This document shows positions 36,192-45,800 of a DNA stretch of 64,000 nucleotides, piece by piece. Made by a program: the position numbers and the translations under genes. Positions within the stretch are counted from its first letter, which is position 1; every line of letters begins with the position of its first letter. The stretch is from Lingula anatina (taxonomy: Eukaryota; Brachiopoda; Lingulata; Lingulida; Lingulidae), in contig NW_019775503.1 in assembly GCF_001039355.2 (NCBI RefSeq), forward strand, positions 95,100 through 159,099, read 5' to 3'. Below the pieces are notes generated by a model. That model saw nothing but the letters and a program-made list of their open reading frames with translations, ran no database searches and was not told the DNA's origin.

Positions 36192-39100
36192 ATGCACCTG
36201 CCTCACCCTGATAACTAGTGTGTTATTCGCTCTAATGTGATACAAAGACCCAGTCAATGGGTCCTCATTGTCCAGAGGCACAATCTTGGACTTGAACAAC
36301 CAGGTCACATTGGGTTTCGGGGCACCATACACACCACAGGCAATCTTCACTGCGCTCCCCTCCATCACAGTGAGAGCTGACGGAAGCCTTGAGGTAAATG
36401 TTGGTGGAATTCCTAAATACAGAAGTATGAGTAATTTTAAAGATTAAGAAATTTCTATATACCCATATTTGTTATTTCACATTTCTCAAAAAAAATCTCA
36501 CAAATACCTAAAATACCAAATAGCTCTTTAATCTTAAATTTCAACACACTTTAGGTTTTGCTACAAAATACACAAACCACCAAAAGATGTTCAATCACAG
36601 TACCTAGTGGTGTGATTGAAGCCTGTGCACACTGTCATAGAATTTTGTTTCAAAAAGTGTCTTTTTTCCTGGCAAGATGAATTTGTAACAAAAATTTAAT
36701 GTTATCTTTTTCCTGGAAAGCTAATTTTTTTTCACCATACTTACTGAGCACATTGAGATATGCATTCTGATACATATACCCATGAATATTGGATACATTG
36801 CACTGGACCACGGCTGTGTCAGAGGGGACCACATTGAGGAAGGTCAAACTGGTGTCAGTAACAATTCTTCTTGGATGAGAACGCATATCTGAAGAAATTT
36901 TTATTCAAAAAATTGTTTCTGAATATTGTCTCTGAATTGAAAATGTCTCATTATTTAATGGAAAATGTGTTTATCTTTTATGTTATACGTTAAAAAATTA
37001 CACCCTCAAGTCTCCCCTCTCCCCAACCCAAAGAAAAATATTTTAACCAGGTCTTCATAACGGCCACTATAATCTAGCACAGCAGAAGCCAAGGAATGAG
37101 ATTTATTTTAGACATACAGTAGCTATATCTGCTTGTCTTTACAAAGAAGAGAGACACATGAAGTAACAGAATAAGGAATCAAGGAGGACCGAGGAAGACA
37201 AACTTCATAATTCTAATCCCCATGACTTTAGTATCCCACTGTTATACATGTACTCTGTACAATGCAAACAATTATGTGAATTTACATAAATCTTTTACAG
37301 GGGTGGATCCAGAGATATTTTCTGACTGTCTTCCAAATTATCTTTGTTGATCCATTCTCCATTTTTGACCATCTTCTGACAGAAAGAATTAGATACCAGT
37401 CAATGTAAACTTGAAAATTTTACCATCTTCCGGAAGACCGAGAAGACATCCTCAATCCACCCCTGTTTTAAATTGCTTATTTTTGATTCTAAAAAAAAAA
37501 ATCCTCTAAAAATGCTCTCCTTCTCTGTTTTTTTCCTTAAACAGACAATGAATAATTAAAAACTATACTATTCCCTACCACTGAGGGGTAATCCATTGAT
37601 GAACCATTCTACTGTTGGCAGAGGCTTTCCACTTGCTTCACACACAAATGTCACGTTGTCGCCTTCTGATGCACGTTGGTTCTCTGGCTTTGCTATCCAC
37701 TCCGGCTTAGCTAAATAAAGTATAATAAAATATAATATCTTGGAAATAAAATTTTTGTCAACTTGGCACACCCTTATGGTGCAATTACAATCAAATTCAA
37801 ATTTAGTGGCTTCTTACCAATACAACTGATTGGTCTATTAAGAAAAAATGGAGACCAACAAACACATACCTTCCACAGATAAAACAAATGATTTATGTGC
37901 GCTTCCTTCTGAATTTTGGGCAAAGCATTTGTATTGTCCACCATCTTCAAACTGCACATTATCAATCACCAGTTCTGTACTTCCGCTTTCAATGGATGCT
38001 CTATCAGGTAGGGGGCGGTCACCGCGAAGTATGCTCCAGGTAATACGTGGGGTGGGGCTTTATTCATAATAAAAAAATTAAAATTATTTCCAATTATATA
38101 ATCCAGGCCCGTAGCCAGCAATTTCAGAGGGGGGGGGGGGGGGTTCGTTTTCTGAAAAAGTGGACCTTTTACCATAAAATCTTCAAGTACATAGATCAAA
38201 TTTTACCCAGAGTGGACCTTTTCCCAGCAAAAAGGGTGTTTTTTTCTAACCCCCCTACCCCCCTGGCTACGGGCCTGTGATCTACCAACACTGGTGTATG
38301 ATGATGATGATCATAATAATAATGAGACTGGGGGCTGCCTAGGCCAATGCTATTTTTGGCTGCCAACTCAAAAATGCTATTTTTGGCTGCCAACTCAAAC
38401 TGGTATATATTTAACACTTCAGTATACAAGAACTGTAGCAAAAACTGTGTTTCCTTAATATTATTGATATTCTCACTAAACCTGACCTTTAAAATCTGAT
38501 TATATATATATAACCTTCAATTTACTAGACAGAATTCACTTACTTTCCCTTAAAGACACACTTGGCCCTAACAGTTTCATTCTGGAGCACCACAATGTGT
38601 TGTGCTGGGCTCCAAAGTATGGATGGTGGTGTCCTGGGAGCGACACCTGAAAGTCGAGAAAAAATCACCTTAATTTGAGTACCTGAAGGTTAAAGATGTT
38701 GATATAAATCCTTCATTTTGGCAGGAAAAATGGATTTTCCTTAGGTAAACGATGATTTCCCCTTACTTACCAATGTTTAATGAATCTGTTCTGACATTCA
38801 AAGTTATAAATGCAATAATCCCTTAAGAGATAACTATGGAGGGTAGCCATCTATGAAGGTACAGGCATCTGATGGCAAGCACAGATTACAGACTAACTGC
38901 CATAACCACCATGTAGGTGGACAAATTGAATTTATTATATTTCTATGTGTTGTTTACAATGCATTTATTGAAGAATTTGTGGAGCTGTTATCCCTTTAAA
39001 AGAAACTCAAGAATCTTAAAACAAAAAAAATGTTTAAAATGCGCCACATACCATGCAACAATATATTCAAAAAATGTATCATCATATGTAAGATAATATG

Positions 39101-39621
39101 ATCATAATACATCAATTAATTTTACAAAACAATTCACAAAATTCATAAAGTCAGTTTTGAAAATAATGTGATCTAAAACTCACTGATGTCTCCACGAGGA
39201 AATATAGTTTGACCTTCACCATGGACAGACTTCTTGAGAAATGGATTTTCCACGGCACAGAAATACAAGTTGCCATCTTGTGCATCAGTGGGCTGTACGT
39301 TGGTGAAGATAAGTCGGCCTGGAAATGAACTTAGTCACCTGTACTATAATCTGTATCATAACCGAAATCCTAAATTTTGATTTATATTCAAAATCAAGCC
39401 AACTTTTTCCCACTCTGTTCATAACGGTAAACAGCAGCACTGCACAGGCTTCATTAACGTGTTTGAGAACAAGCCTGGTGATTGTAGAAGCAATTATTTG
39501 TAAATTACCTTGGACAAGCTTAATAAAGTGGCTCCATGCAATTGGGCCCTCTCCATTGGAAATCCTGCACTGGTAGACCCCTTCTATGGTAGCAGGTATT
39601 TCAGCAGAGAACCTCTGGCTG

Positions 39622-39665
<44 letters not shown>

Positions 39666-39666
39666 T

Positions 39667-39698
<32 letters not shown>

Positions 39699-42600
39699 GG
39701 GAAGTTGTTGAAGGTTAAAGATCAAAACTGGTTGTTACCATGATCATCTACAGCAACCCTTTCTCCCAGTTGTACAGGGCGAGGTGGTAACCCATCATTC
39801 CCTATCATCCATGTTATCTTGGGGGGTGGCACGCAGGGAGGAACGGCACAGTCCAATATGAGAGAATCTCCAACGTCCACATTATTTGATATAGTGTCCC
39901 CAGAAGAGGCTTGCTCCTCAAAAGTGGTGGTTGGCTCCACAATATAAGCTATAATGATGATGATGACAGTGAAAATGATGGTGCTGATGCTGATTAGATA
40001 TCAGTTACGAATTAGAAACTGGTTTTATATCTAATGAAATTTTGGAAAATTGCTTATAAACTATGTACAAATGATTTGATCAGACCAAGAAAGGAGAAAA
40101 ATTATTATTTAATACTTAACCATATACTTGTCTATATACCCCTGTATAGACAAAGTATGTCAGAACATCCACATTATAAGGTTCATGATTATTATAATGA
40201 TCAAATCTTAATTACAAACTATGCATTTAATCTACAAGACAGTTCTCCAATAAATCTTCACTATCTTCATCAACTGAGAGGAACATGCAGGATTACAGGG
40301 AGAGGAAATCCAGAGTGATATATTATACTCCAAAGATCACCTTGTATAATAGCTCATCTCAGGGAGCATTCACAGAGCTGAGAGCTGAGGTCTAATAAGG
40401 CCGCGACCTAAATATGGTGGACCTAGCTACTTGAAAGGAAGACTGCTTAATCCATTAATGGTCTCTCTGCCTTTCACACGTCTCCCAGTGCGTCGTCCCT
40501 GCAGGGGCACACTATTAAATCTCGGCTTGGGATGCTCTTTTCGATGTGAATGCTCCCTTAGTGGTACAGCACTAGTGCTGATGAATAAAACCTCCATTGC
40601 CTATTTAGTAATTTAATTGACACCTAAGGTGCTAAATTAGAAAGTAGCTGCAGCAGCAATTATTTGTAACAAAATTACCTTGGACAAGCTTAATAAAATG
40701 GCTCCATGCAATTGGGCCCTCTCCATTGGAAATCCTGCACTGGTAGACCCCCTCTATGGTACCATCAGGGTGCTGAAACCTCAGGGTACCTCTCCCACTG
40801 ACCATGGTCACATTGTCTTCTTCGTCTGGCTCAAACAGTTCTACACCTTTGCTCCAAGTGTATCTGAATCAGTTTAAAATCACCAAATGCAAGCCCATAG
40901 ACATTTTGTTTGGAGGGGGAGAAGGGAGAGGAGGTCAAAAGAACCACCCTTCTGGTACTATAAGGCACATAGGATTTCAAGGTAAAAAGGTCTGCTTGAA
41001 AGGCACTAGAATTAATCGCTCTACAGAAAAGCACATTGTAGGCATGGTTCAGTATGTATAGTTAATTATACTTTCATTATAAATATATGCCTATAATTTT
41101 AATTATGGAAGCTACTATAGTAAATAAATAATAAATATTAAAACAAACAAACAAACAATTAATCAATAAATAAATTAATTAATATAGAATATATTAATAT
41201 ATTAAACTTCTAAGAATTGTGGCAACTGAAACTTTCATATCATCATCATGATATTTCATTCACAACTTTATAAGTAGGATCATTGTCCATAATGTGTAAC
41301 AGTAACTAAAAAAAAATGATATTAAAGTACCAGCACTGGTTGAATCAAGTGGTGCTCAGTGACAGTGCATCAGTCAAAACAAAGTATTCAGTTGTAAAAC
41401 GAGACAAAAAAGTTATTTCTACTTTTTGCTGTTACATCAAAGGCAACCACTTCTCACTAATCTTGCCTGAGTGTCTATGGGGCCACATTTAGGCTGCGTT
41501 CACATGAAAAATTTATTTTCTAAAAATCTATTTGCGGTATCTTGTGATCACGGTCTGTGCCCTGAATACCCCACGGCATAATTACGGGCAGCATGAGCCA
41601 GTTACTTCCAAAGCTGTAATTTATTCTCGGCGCTGCCAGTAATCATGCCGCGGGGTATTCAGGGCACAGACTGTGATCTCAAGATACCGCAAATAGATTT
41701 TTAGATTTTTAGAAAATAGATTTTTCATGTGAACGCAGCCTTAGAGTTACAATTCTCATTTAACCACACTGCCAGCCATAATACCTAGGTTGTGGTCTTC
41801 CCTCTGCATAACAAGGCACTTCCAGTGGCTGACCAGCCTCAAAGTACACCAGCTGCTCTGCCTGCTCTATCAGGTCTGGTGGGGATGTATGGTTCACAGG
41901 TATTACTAATTTAAAATTAACATATAAATATGATAACACTCAGTTAGAACTGTGTAAACGTGTGGGGTGGTTGGGTATGGGTGGGGTTGGAGGGGATGCT
42001 CTATCAGTGTGGCGGGGATGTATGATTCACAGGTATTACTAAATTAACAAATAAGTTACTTAAGTAACAAAAAAAAAAAAAAAAGATAAATCTCTGTTAA
42101 TAATTTGTTATTCTATTATACATGTGTGGGGTGATGGGGCTGGGATGAGTATCAATGCTCTTCAAGGTCCCAAAGGGAGCATGGTTAGTATAGGTATTAC
42201 CAAATTATCAAATAAACATAATTTTAATCTTATCAAATTAATACAGTCAACATCTTTTTCCAGAATACGTGGTCCTTTTAGTATGTCATTGAATGTGTGT
42301 GAAGGGGAAAGCGAGCATAATTTGTAACATAGCCACGTCACGAATGTGTTAAAATATGGGGCCTTAGGGCCCTTATGTTAATAATGGATAAGGAAGATGC
42401 ATCTTTTTAAAACTTTTAAATTTCTCAAATACACAGAAAAAAGTAAACATGCTTCATTCATTCAGTGTAGACATAATTATGATACAGTGTAAATGAGTTT
42501 CAACTTTTATGATTAATATATAACTTTATAGATAAGTTTACATCACACTGATAGCATGCTAATTACATCAAAAATCCAGATAATTGATTAAAACATATTC

Positions 42601-42808
42601 TAATCAGTGAAGCACTTAAACTTCTTTGTATCATCCAAATCACAACAGTAAACTCTTTGATGTATTTTATTTTAATTAAATGCATGTCGTTATTTTAATA
42701 AAATAACTGTAGGCCTCTTAGACATCTCCCTTCTTAATATTTTTACTTACAAAATCCTGAAACTCCTTTGATAAGAACAGCAACAAAGCACAGCTGCAAC
42801 ATATCCAT
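22573..42808 (-). CDS. L1-family cell adhesion molecule (neuroglian), 28 coding exons
   Basis: This is a type I neural adhesion receptor with 6 Ig domains, 6 FN3 repeats, one TM helix and an ankyrin-binding tail. Exons (minus): 42808-42751, 41905-41785, 40863-40679, 39948-39739, 39318-39184, 38646-38544, 38057-37870, 37710-37579, 36888-36745, 36412-36198, 35845-35755, 35455-35335, 35150-34978, 34629-34247, 33863-33629, 33362-33208, 32924-32761, 32310-32171, 31495-31373, 27881-27687, 26888-26775, 26460-26293, 25252-25145, 24636-24493, 24102-23974, 23665-23590, 23276-23187, 22801-22573. The 4329 nt close in frame at 1442 aa. A signal peptide (MDMLQLCFVAVLIKGVSG) opens the protein. Each Ig domain spans two exons. 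The TM segment is WFIILMAILLLALLILFIV, followed by RRNRGNKYY, and the tail carries SFIGQY. The start codon directly follows a splice-acceptor-like ttttgcag, so a 5' UTR exon is likely (candidate donor 43425). Confidence 0.93.
22849..22900 (-). CDS. Alternative FIGQY terminal exon segment of the L1CAM gene
   Basis: A second copy of the FIGQY-coding start lies 99 bases upstream (gene sense) of the main last exon. It has an acceptor (tgtctgtag) at the same phase and reads YREDGSFIGQY, then IKNFI and stop. The shared 34 bases differ at two sites, both synonymous. Joined to exon 23276-23187 it gives a 1383-aa protein that keeps the ankyrin motif but lacks the 65-residue Thr-rich end. Drosophila neuroglian is known to have alternative tails, which makes this plausible. 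Use of this acceptor is inferred, not shown. Confidence 0.6.
25146..26292. other. Intron of L1CAM between the last two FN3 domains, with an acac-type tract
   Basis: No gene is present apart from the flanking coding exons 26460-26293 and 25252-25145. The stretch has short phrases repeated as 'cacacctaacac/cagcacacctaa' near 25516 and 25670-25710, and a C-run at 26189-26205. Confidence 0.4.
26965..27181. mobile_element. Small inverted-repeat element (MITE-like), 217 bp
   Basis: The left end AGACTGCATTCCCATAGATT continues to agatcgatcc. The right end, read backwards, gives AGACCCCATTCCCACAGATT continuing to ttagatcgat. This is about 30 bp of terminal inverted repeat with few mismatches. The inside has 'taactccctgggggttcacg'. 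Related pieces occur near 13556 (atccatctaactctatgggg) and 31898 (gatctaactccacggggact), and a more diverged foldback lies at 33980-34165. No transposase is visible. Confidence 0.6.
28118..28395. repeat. Palindrome-rich GTTGCCGGAGTACTCC repeat, block A
   Basis: The block mixes gttgccggagtactcccgga with its complement (ggagtactccggcaacat) and with repeated 'gttgccggaggtaagccgca' and 'gctagcggctaca..ctggcaacat' modules, each seen at least twice. It lies in the 3.5-kb L1CAM intron between FN3 exons 31495-31373 and 27881-27687, and is related to the block at 30600-31025. Confidence 0.8.
28681..28732. repeat. (TA)n microsatellite
   Basis: An uninterrupted run of about 26 TA units in the large L1CAM intron. 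Confidence 0.9.
30600..31025. repeat. 71-bp tandem repeat plus inverted copy, GTTGC-GGAGTACTCC family, block B
   Basis: Four units start with attttatcatgcaaatgagt at 30650, 30721, 30792 and 30863, exactly 71 bases apart. Each unit contains gttgcgggagtatccccaca and catgttgcgggagtactccg. From about 30918 an inverted copy follows (ggagtactccagcaacacta, then atttgcatgataaaatgggg), so the block can fold into a long hairpin. It closes with gttgccggaggcc. Confidence 0.85.
31573..31812 (+). mobile_element. Dispersed non-autonomous element with inverted ends, 240 bp
   Basis: The element starts acctctgccaaggaggttat and ends tgccttggcggaggtctgca ... gagtgcttttctagt. The ends are partly inverted copies of one another (CTGCCAAGG versus CCTTGGCGG). 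Internal landmarks are a gtttgtctgtttgtttgcct tract, ataactcaaaacgttatggg and gattttgatgaaactttcag. A diverged copy lies at 19355. Its right end resembles, in reverse, the ACTAGA ends at 489 and 3924. I do not know the superfamily. Confidence 0.55.
36156..36192. repeat. (GT)n microsatellite next to an L1CAM Ig5 donor
   Basis: A GT run lies just downstream (gene sense) of the 36198 donor of the first Ig5 exon. Confidence 0.85.
38104..38277 (-). mobile_element. MITE with CAGGCCCGTAGCCAG ends, copy 1 (174 bp)
   Basis: Perfect 15-bp terminal inverted repeats CAGGCCCGTAGCCAG / CTGGCTACGGGCCTG frame internal landmarks gtggaccttttacc and agtggaccttttcccagcaa. It is flanked by taatc and tgatc, one mismatch from a 5-bp target duplication. 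The same element in the opposite orientation is at 58867-59027. It sits in the L1CAM intron just upstream of Ig3 exon 38057-37870. Confidence 0.85.
38822..38999 (-). mobile_element. TTAA-type MITE, truncated copy
   Basis: It ends agctgttatccctttaa, matching the end of copies at 49961 and 53141, and contains tagccatctatgaagg and gatggcaagcacagatt, which match the 50,090-50,130 stretch in reverse complement. The other end is missing; it begins near cttaagaga. Confidence 0.6.
39509..39614 (-). pseudogene. Partial duplicate of the second Ig1 exon inside the next L1CAM intron
   Basis: The last ~88 bases match exon 40863-40679 almost exactly (EGVYQCRISNGEGPIAWSHF, then IKLVQ), including the donor and about 20 bases of intron (gcaattatttgtaa). 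The 5' part is replaced by RFSAEIPAT after a (TC)n(AC)n tract ending ctcagccag. Used after exon 39948-39739 it would shift frame and hit a stop. Joined directly to 41905-41785 through acceptor ctcag at 39618 it would stay in frame. It is therefore either a dead copy or a rare alternative exon. Confidence 0.7.
39622..39692. repeat. (GT)n(GA)n compound microsatellite
   Basis: GT units run at about 39625-39662, followed by GA units to about 39691. On the gene strand this reads (TC)n(AC)n immediately before the duplicated exon piece. Confidence 0.9.
39949..40678. other. L1CAM intron between exons 40863-40679 and 39948-39739, unassigned sequence
   Basis: No gene is recognised. The middle (about 40320-40600) has a slightly GC-richer stretch (cgtctcccagtgcgtcgtcc) that looks unlike the flanking AT-rich intron and may be an old insertion, but no family or terminal repeats are visible. 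Confidence 0.3.
41492..41740. mobile_element. Harbinger-like MITE with long inverted repeats (249 bp), TTA target duplication
   Basis: The left end GGCTGCGTTCACATGAAAAA and the right end (reverse) pair over about 90 bases, including tctatttgcggtatcttg and gccctgaataccccgcggca-type arms, with a central loop around 41595-41640. TTA occurs directly outside both ends (41489-41491 and 41741-41743). A TWA target site and a GG...GTTCA start are known marks of PIF/Harbinger elements. No transposase is present. Confidence 0.85.
41997..42215 (-). repeat. Two decayed copies of the 5' end of L1CAM exon 2
   Basis: The segment 41997-42052 (ctctatcagtgtggcgggga, tgtatgattcacaggtatta) copies the acceptor side of exon 41905-41785. 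A third, weaker copy lies at about 42150-42215 (gtataggtattaccaaatta). Both are preceded by gtgtggggtg-type G-rich sequence, giving a period of about 160 bases. In the first copy the exon frame hits a stop after ten codons, so it is not a coding exon. Confidence 0.65.
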
Positions 42809-45800
42809 CTGCAAAATGTTTCAATCTGTTCAAGCCTCTTATTAAGTCTTTATAAACCCCTTTATACATCTAACATTTAATTTTCCTGGAAATGTTAACA
42901 CTTTCCCTTTATCACTAAGGTAAACTGTATTTTGTTTTTAATTTCCGAGCTACTCTTGTATTCATGGAGATAGCAACTGCTGAATTTCATTCATAATCAT
43001 TACGGTTAAAATGAAAAATTAAGACGCTTAAGACGGATCTATAGATCATCACTTTCTACTGGTAAACAGTTTTTGATAAGACTTGGAATAAAAAAAAAAC
43101 TTTCTGAAAATTCTAGTATTCTTTTTTATATAATATATCATACATAGAAGTCTAATGTACATTGAAAAATTGAAAAATACATAAATCAGCTAAATGATCC
43201 ATAATAGATTTGGGCATCATTATTTTAAACATGCGAAAACAGACTATAACGAAATGGGCAATTGCTATTTCTTATTTGTCATTGTAAAGTGACATTAAGT
43301 TGGCTATTTATAATCAGATTTACTTTTACATAAATTAATTAATTTTATTTTACTGCTGGTATCTTATTTAAGACTAAAAACTTTTTAAAAAATTAAAAAA
43401 ATATTTCTATAAATCACCTCTCACCTGTACTTGTGAAGTTGAACTTTCTTTCTCTTTGGTTCTTTATCCGACTGCAAATTAAACTATAAAATGTGTCTAA
43501 GTGCACACTTAAACCAACTTGTGCATCTTTTGCAGTTTTTTTCTGAATTTCTGAATCATGTCCCATGTCTTATCTGTGGTTAACGGCCAGAACAGCGGGT
43601 GTAAGAAAACCCTAACCACAAGAACCTCTGGGTCTTCTAGATCACATGTCCTCACTTCATAACCTTATTTTGGACTTTCTCACACATAAAGAGCTTTTTT
43701 TCAATATTTAAAACTACACCTAAGCTAGTCGAACAATTCTTTCACTTTATTTAAAAAAATAAGTCTAGTTTTTACGTGTATCTATTAAAATCAAGTTATA
43801 TAATCAGTGTATATTTAAATCCATTCTGTTGTAGTATTTTAAAAACGTCAATTAAGGAATGGAAAATTATATCCCATATACTGGACTCTTAACCTATTTG
43901 TTTATGGACCAATTGCCACCATTGGCATGTGACAAACAGCATGAAAATACAGAACATAGGTCTAATGAATCATATGGCAGTGTTTAATAGGACGGACGAT
44001 TGGGTTCGTACTGGGGTCAAAGTGGCAAGAAGACAGAGAAACCATCCCTTAACCCACATGGTGGACTAGTTATGACTTTCCAATTACATCAGATGTGGGG
44101 CAGGGTGCTTGTGGACATTCCGCACTGCCTGTCACATGACTACGGTGACAATTAGTAGTTTCCTGGAGAAATCTTTGGCATAGGAAAAATGTTGGAGCTC
44201 ATGTCACTTGCACATAGAGTGTCCAGCATGCCATTTCATTTTCCAAGGTGTTGGTGTTATTTTAAGATAAAAAAGAGGTGTAAATTTCCAAAGCATTAAG
44301 GCATTAAGAAACAGTTCATTTTAAGAAAAGGAAGAGTTCTTTGCGTGTGTGTGTGTGTGTGTGTGCGTGTGCGTGTGCGTGTGCGTGCGTGTCAGAAGAG
44401 GGTACGTAGGGCATTCGAGAGAATAGCCAGGGCAATTGTCAATGTTGACATATTGTGTGAGAATTTGAATCTCTTTTTCCAGTGCTCCCTAAGAATTTTT
44501 TTTTTTTTTTTTTTGTAAAATAACACGAATATCTGGATTAAACAAAAGCCCAGGACTATGTGTATTATCTCTTCATGTATGGTGAGATAGGGCAGCATCA
44601 AATTGCTGTCTTACATAAATGCTCTAATTCAATCAATCATCAGTTGGATGACACAGATCCAAATGGAAGACAAAACTGAAAACAAATCAGGAGAAATCTT
44701 ATTCAAATATATCATTAAAGCAAACTTTAATGCATGTACAAGTACCTTTGAATGCACTGAAACAGCGATGTTGTCTTTGAAATCATATGCCTCATTGATT
44801 ATATTTGCCAATATATCCAACAATTGTAATTCATTTTAAATTAATTTTTGTCAGTTCCTGGATTTTTCAGTAGGCTAATCTTCCGTTACACACAAATGTA
44901 AGACAAGTTACACAAATTATGCAACTTGCTGATAACCAGCCCGAGCCACAAAACTGTGGCTTGTGGCTTTTCCTGTTTTTGTCAACACAAGCTGAGGATC
45001 ATGCAGGCACACTGAATATTTACTAAGTAGTAAACAATAAACAGAGCTGTTATTGATTTGGAGACTAAACAAGAAGAGTTGTACACTACGTTGTGATCGG
45101 ATTAGATGGCAAGCTCTTCAGTGGGTTGCCATACTCGACTTGCGGACTAGTACGTTAGTCCACTGTTCTGAATGCGGCCTAAGGCACACAGTACATTCAA
45201 AACCTGGGTACATGTACATCCAGTCATTTGTCTTACCAATGTGCCCTTCACCTGAAGTATTCTTTCTGTATCCATATATAATTTCAAGTTATCCATATAA
45301 GAAACAACATATTTGAGAAATTATTTTTTAAAATCATTTATTGCATTCACTTGGCCACAGATCAGATCAACAAATACAAATTTGACCGAAAAGTCTTGCA
45401 TTGATTGGGAAAAAAGGTAAAACAATAGCTAACACAAAGACAAAATCAAACAAATGGATAATTATATATTTAAACACATTTATATTGATAGACATTTTAA
45501 AACAACTAAGATCACATATCAAATAATGCTGTATGTTTATAAGAATTTATAATATTTTATAACAACAGAACTCTTGAATACTGTCATGTTTGCATATATA
45601 TTCTAAAACACTTCATATATACCAAAATTCAGGAAATCATTAGAAATCCTGCCACTTATTAAAAATTACCAATAAAAACATCTTTTCGTTGGTCTACAAA
45701 AAACATAAGGTCAGCCATATCTGATATTGATTCTAAAGAACCTGCATGGACATACTGTATGAGCCGTCATGGCAGAGAGCAAACAGCCTCTGTAACTAGA

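Noticed and set aside
41997-42052. Extra L1CAM exon similar to exon 2
   Set aside because: It keeps the acceptor but its frame hits a stop after ten codons and it has no donor side; it is a partial duplicate.
45053-45316. 87-codon plus-strand frame between L1CAM and TMEM229
   Set aside because: No domain, no homologous pattern recognised and no splice or poly(A) context; treated as chance.
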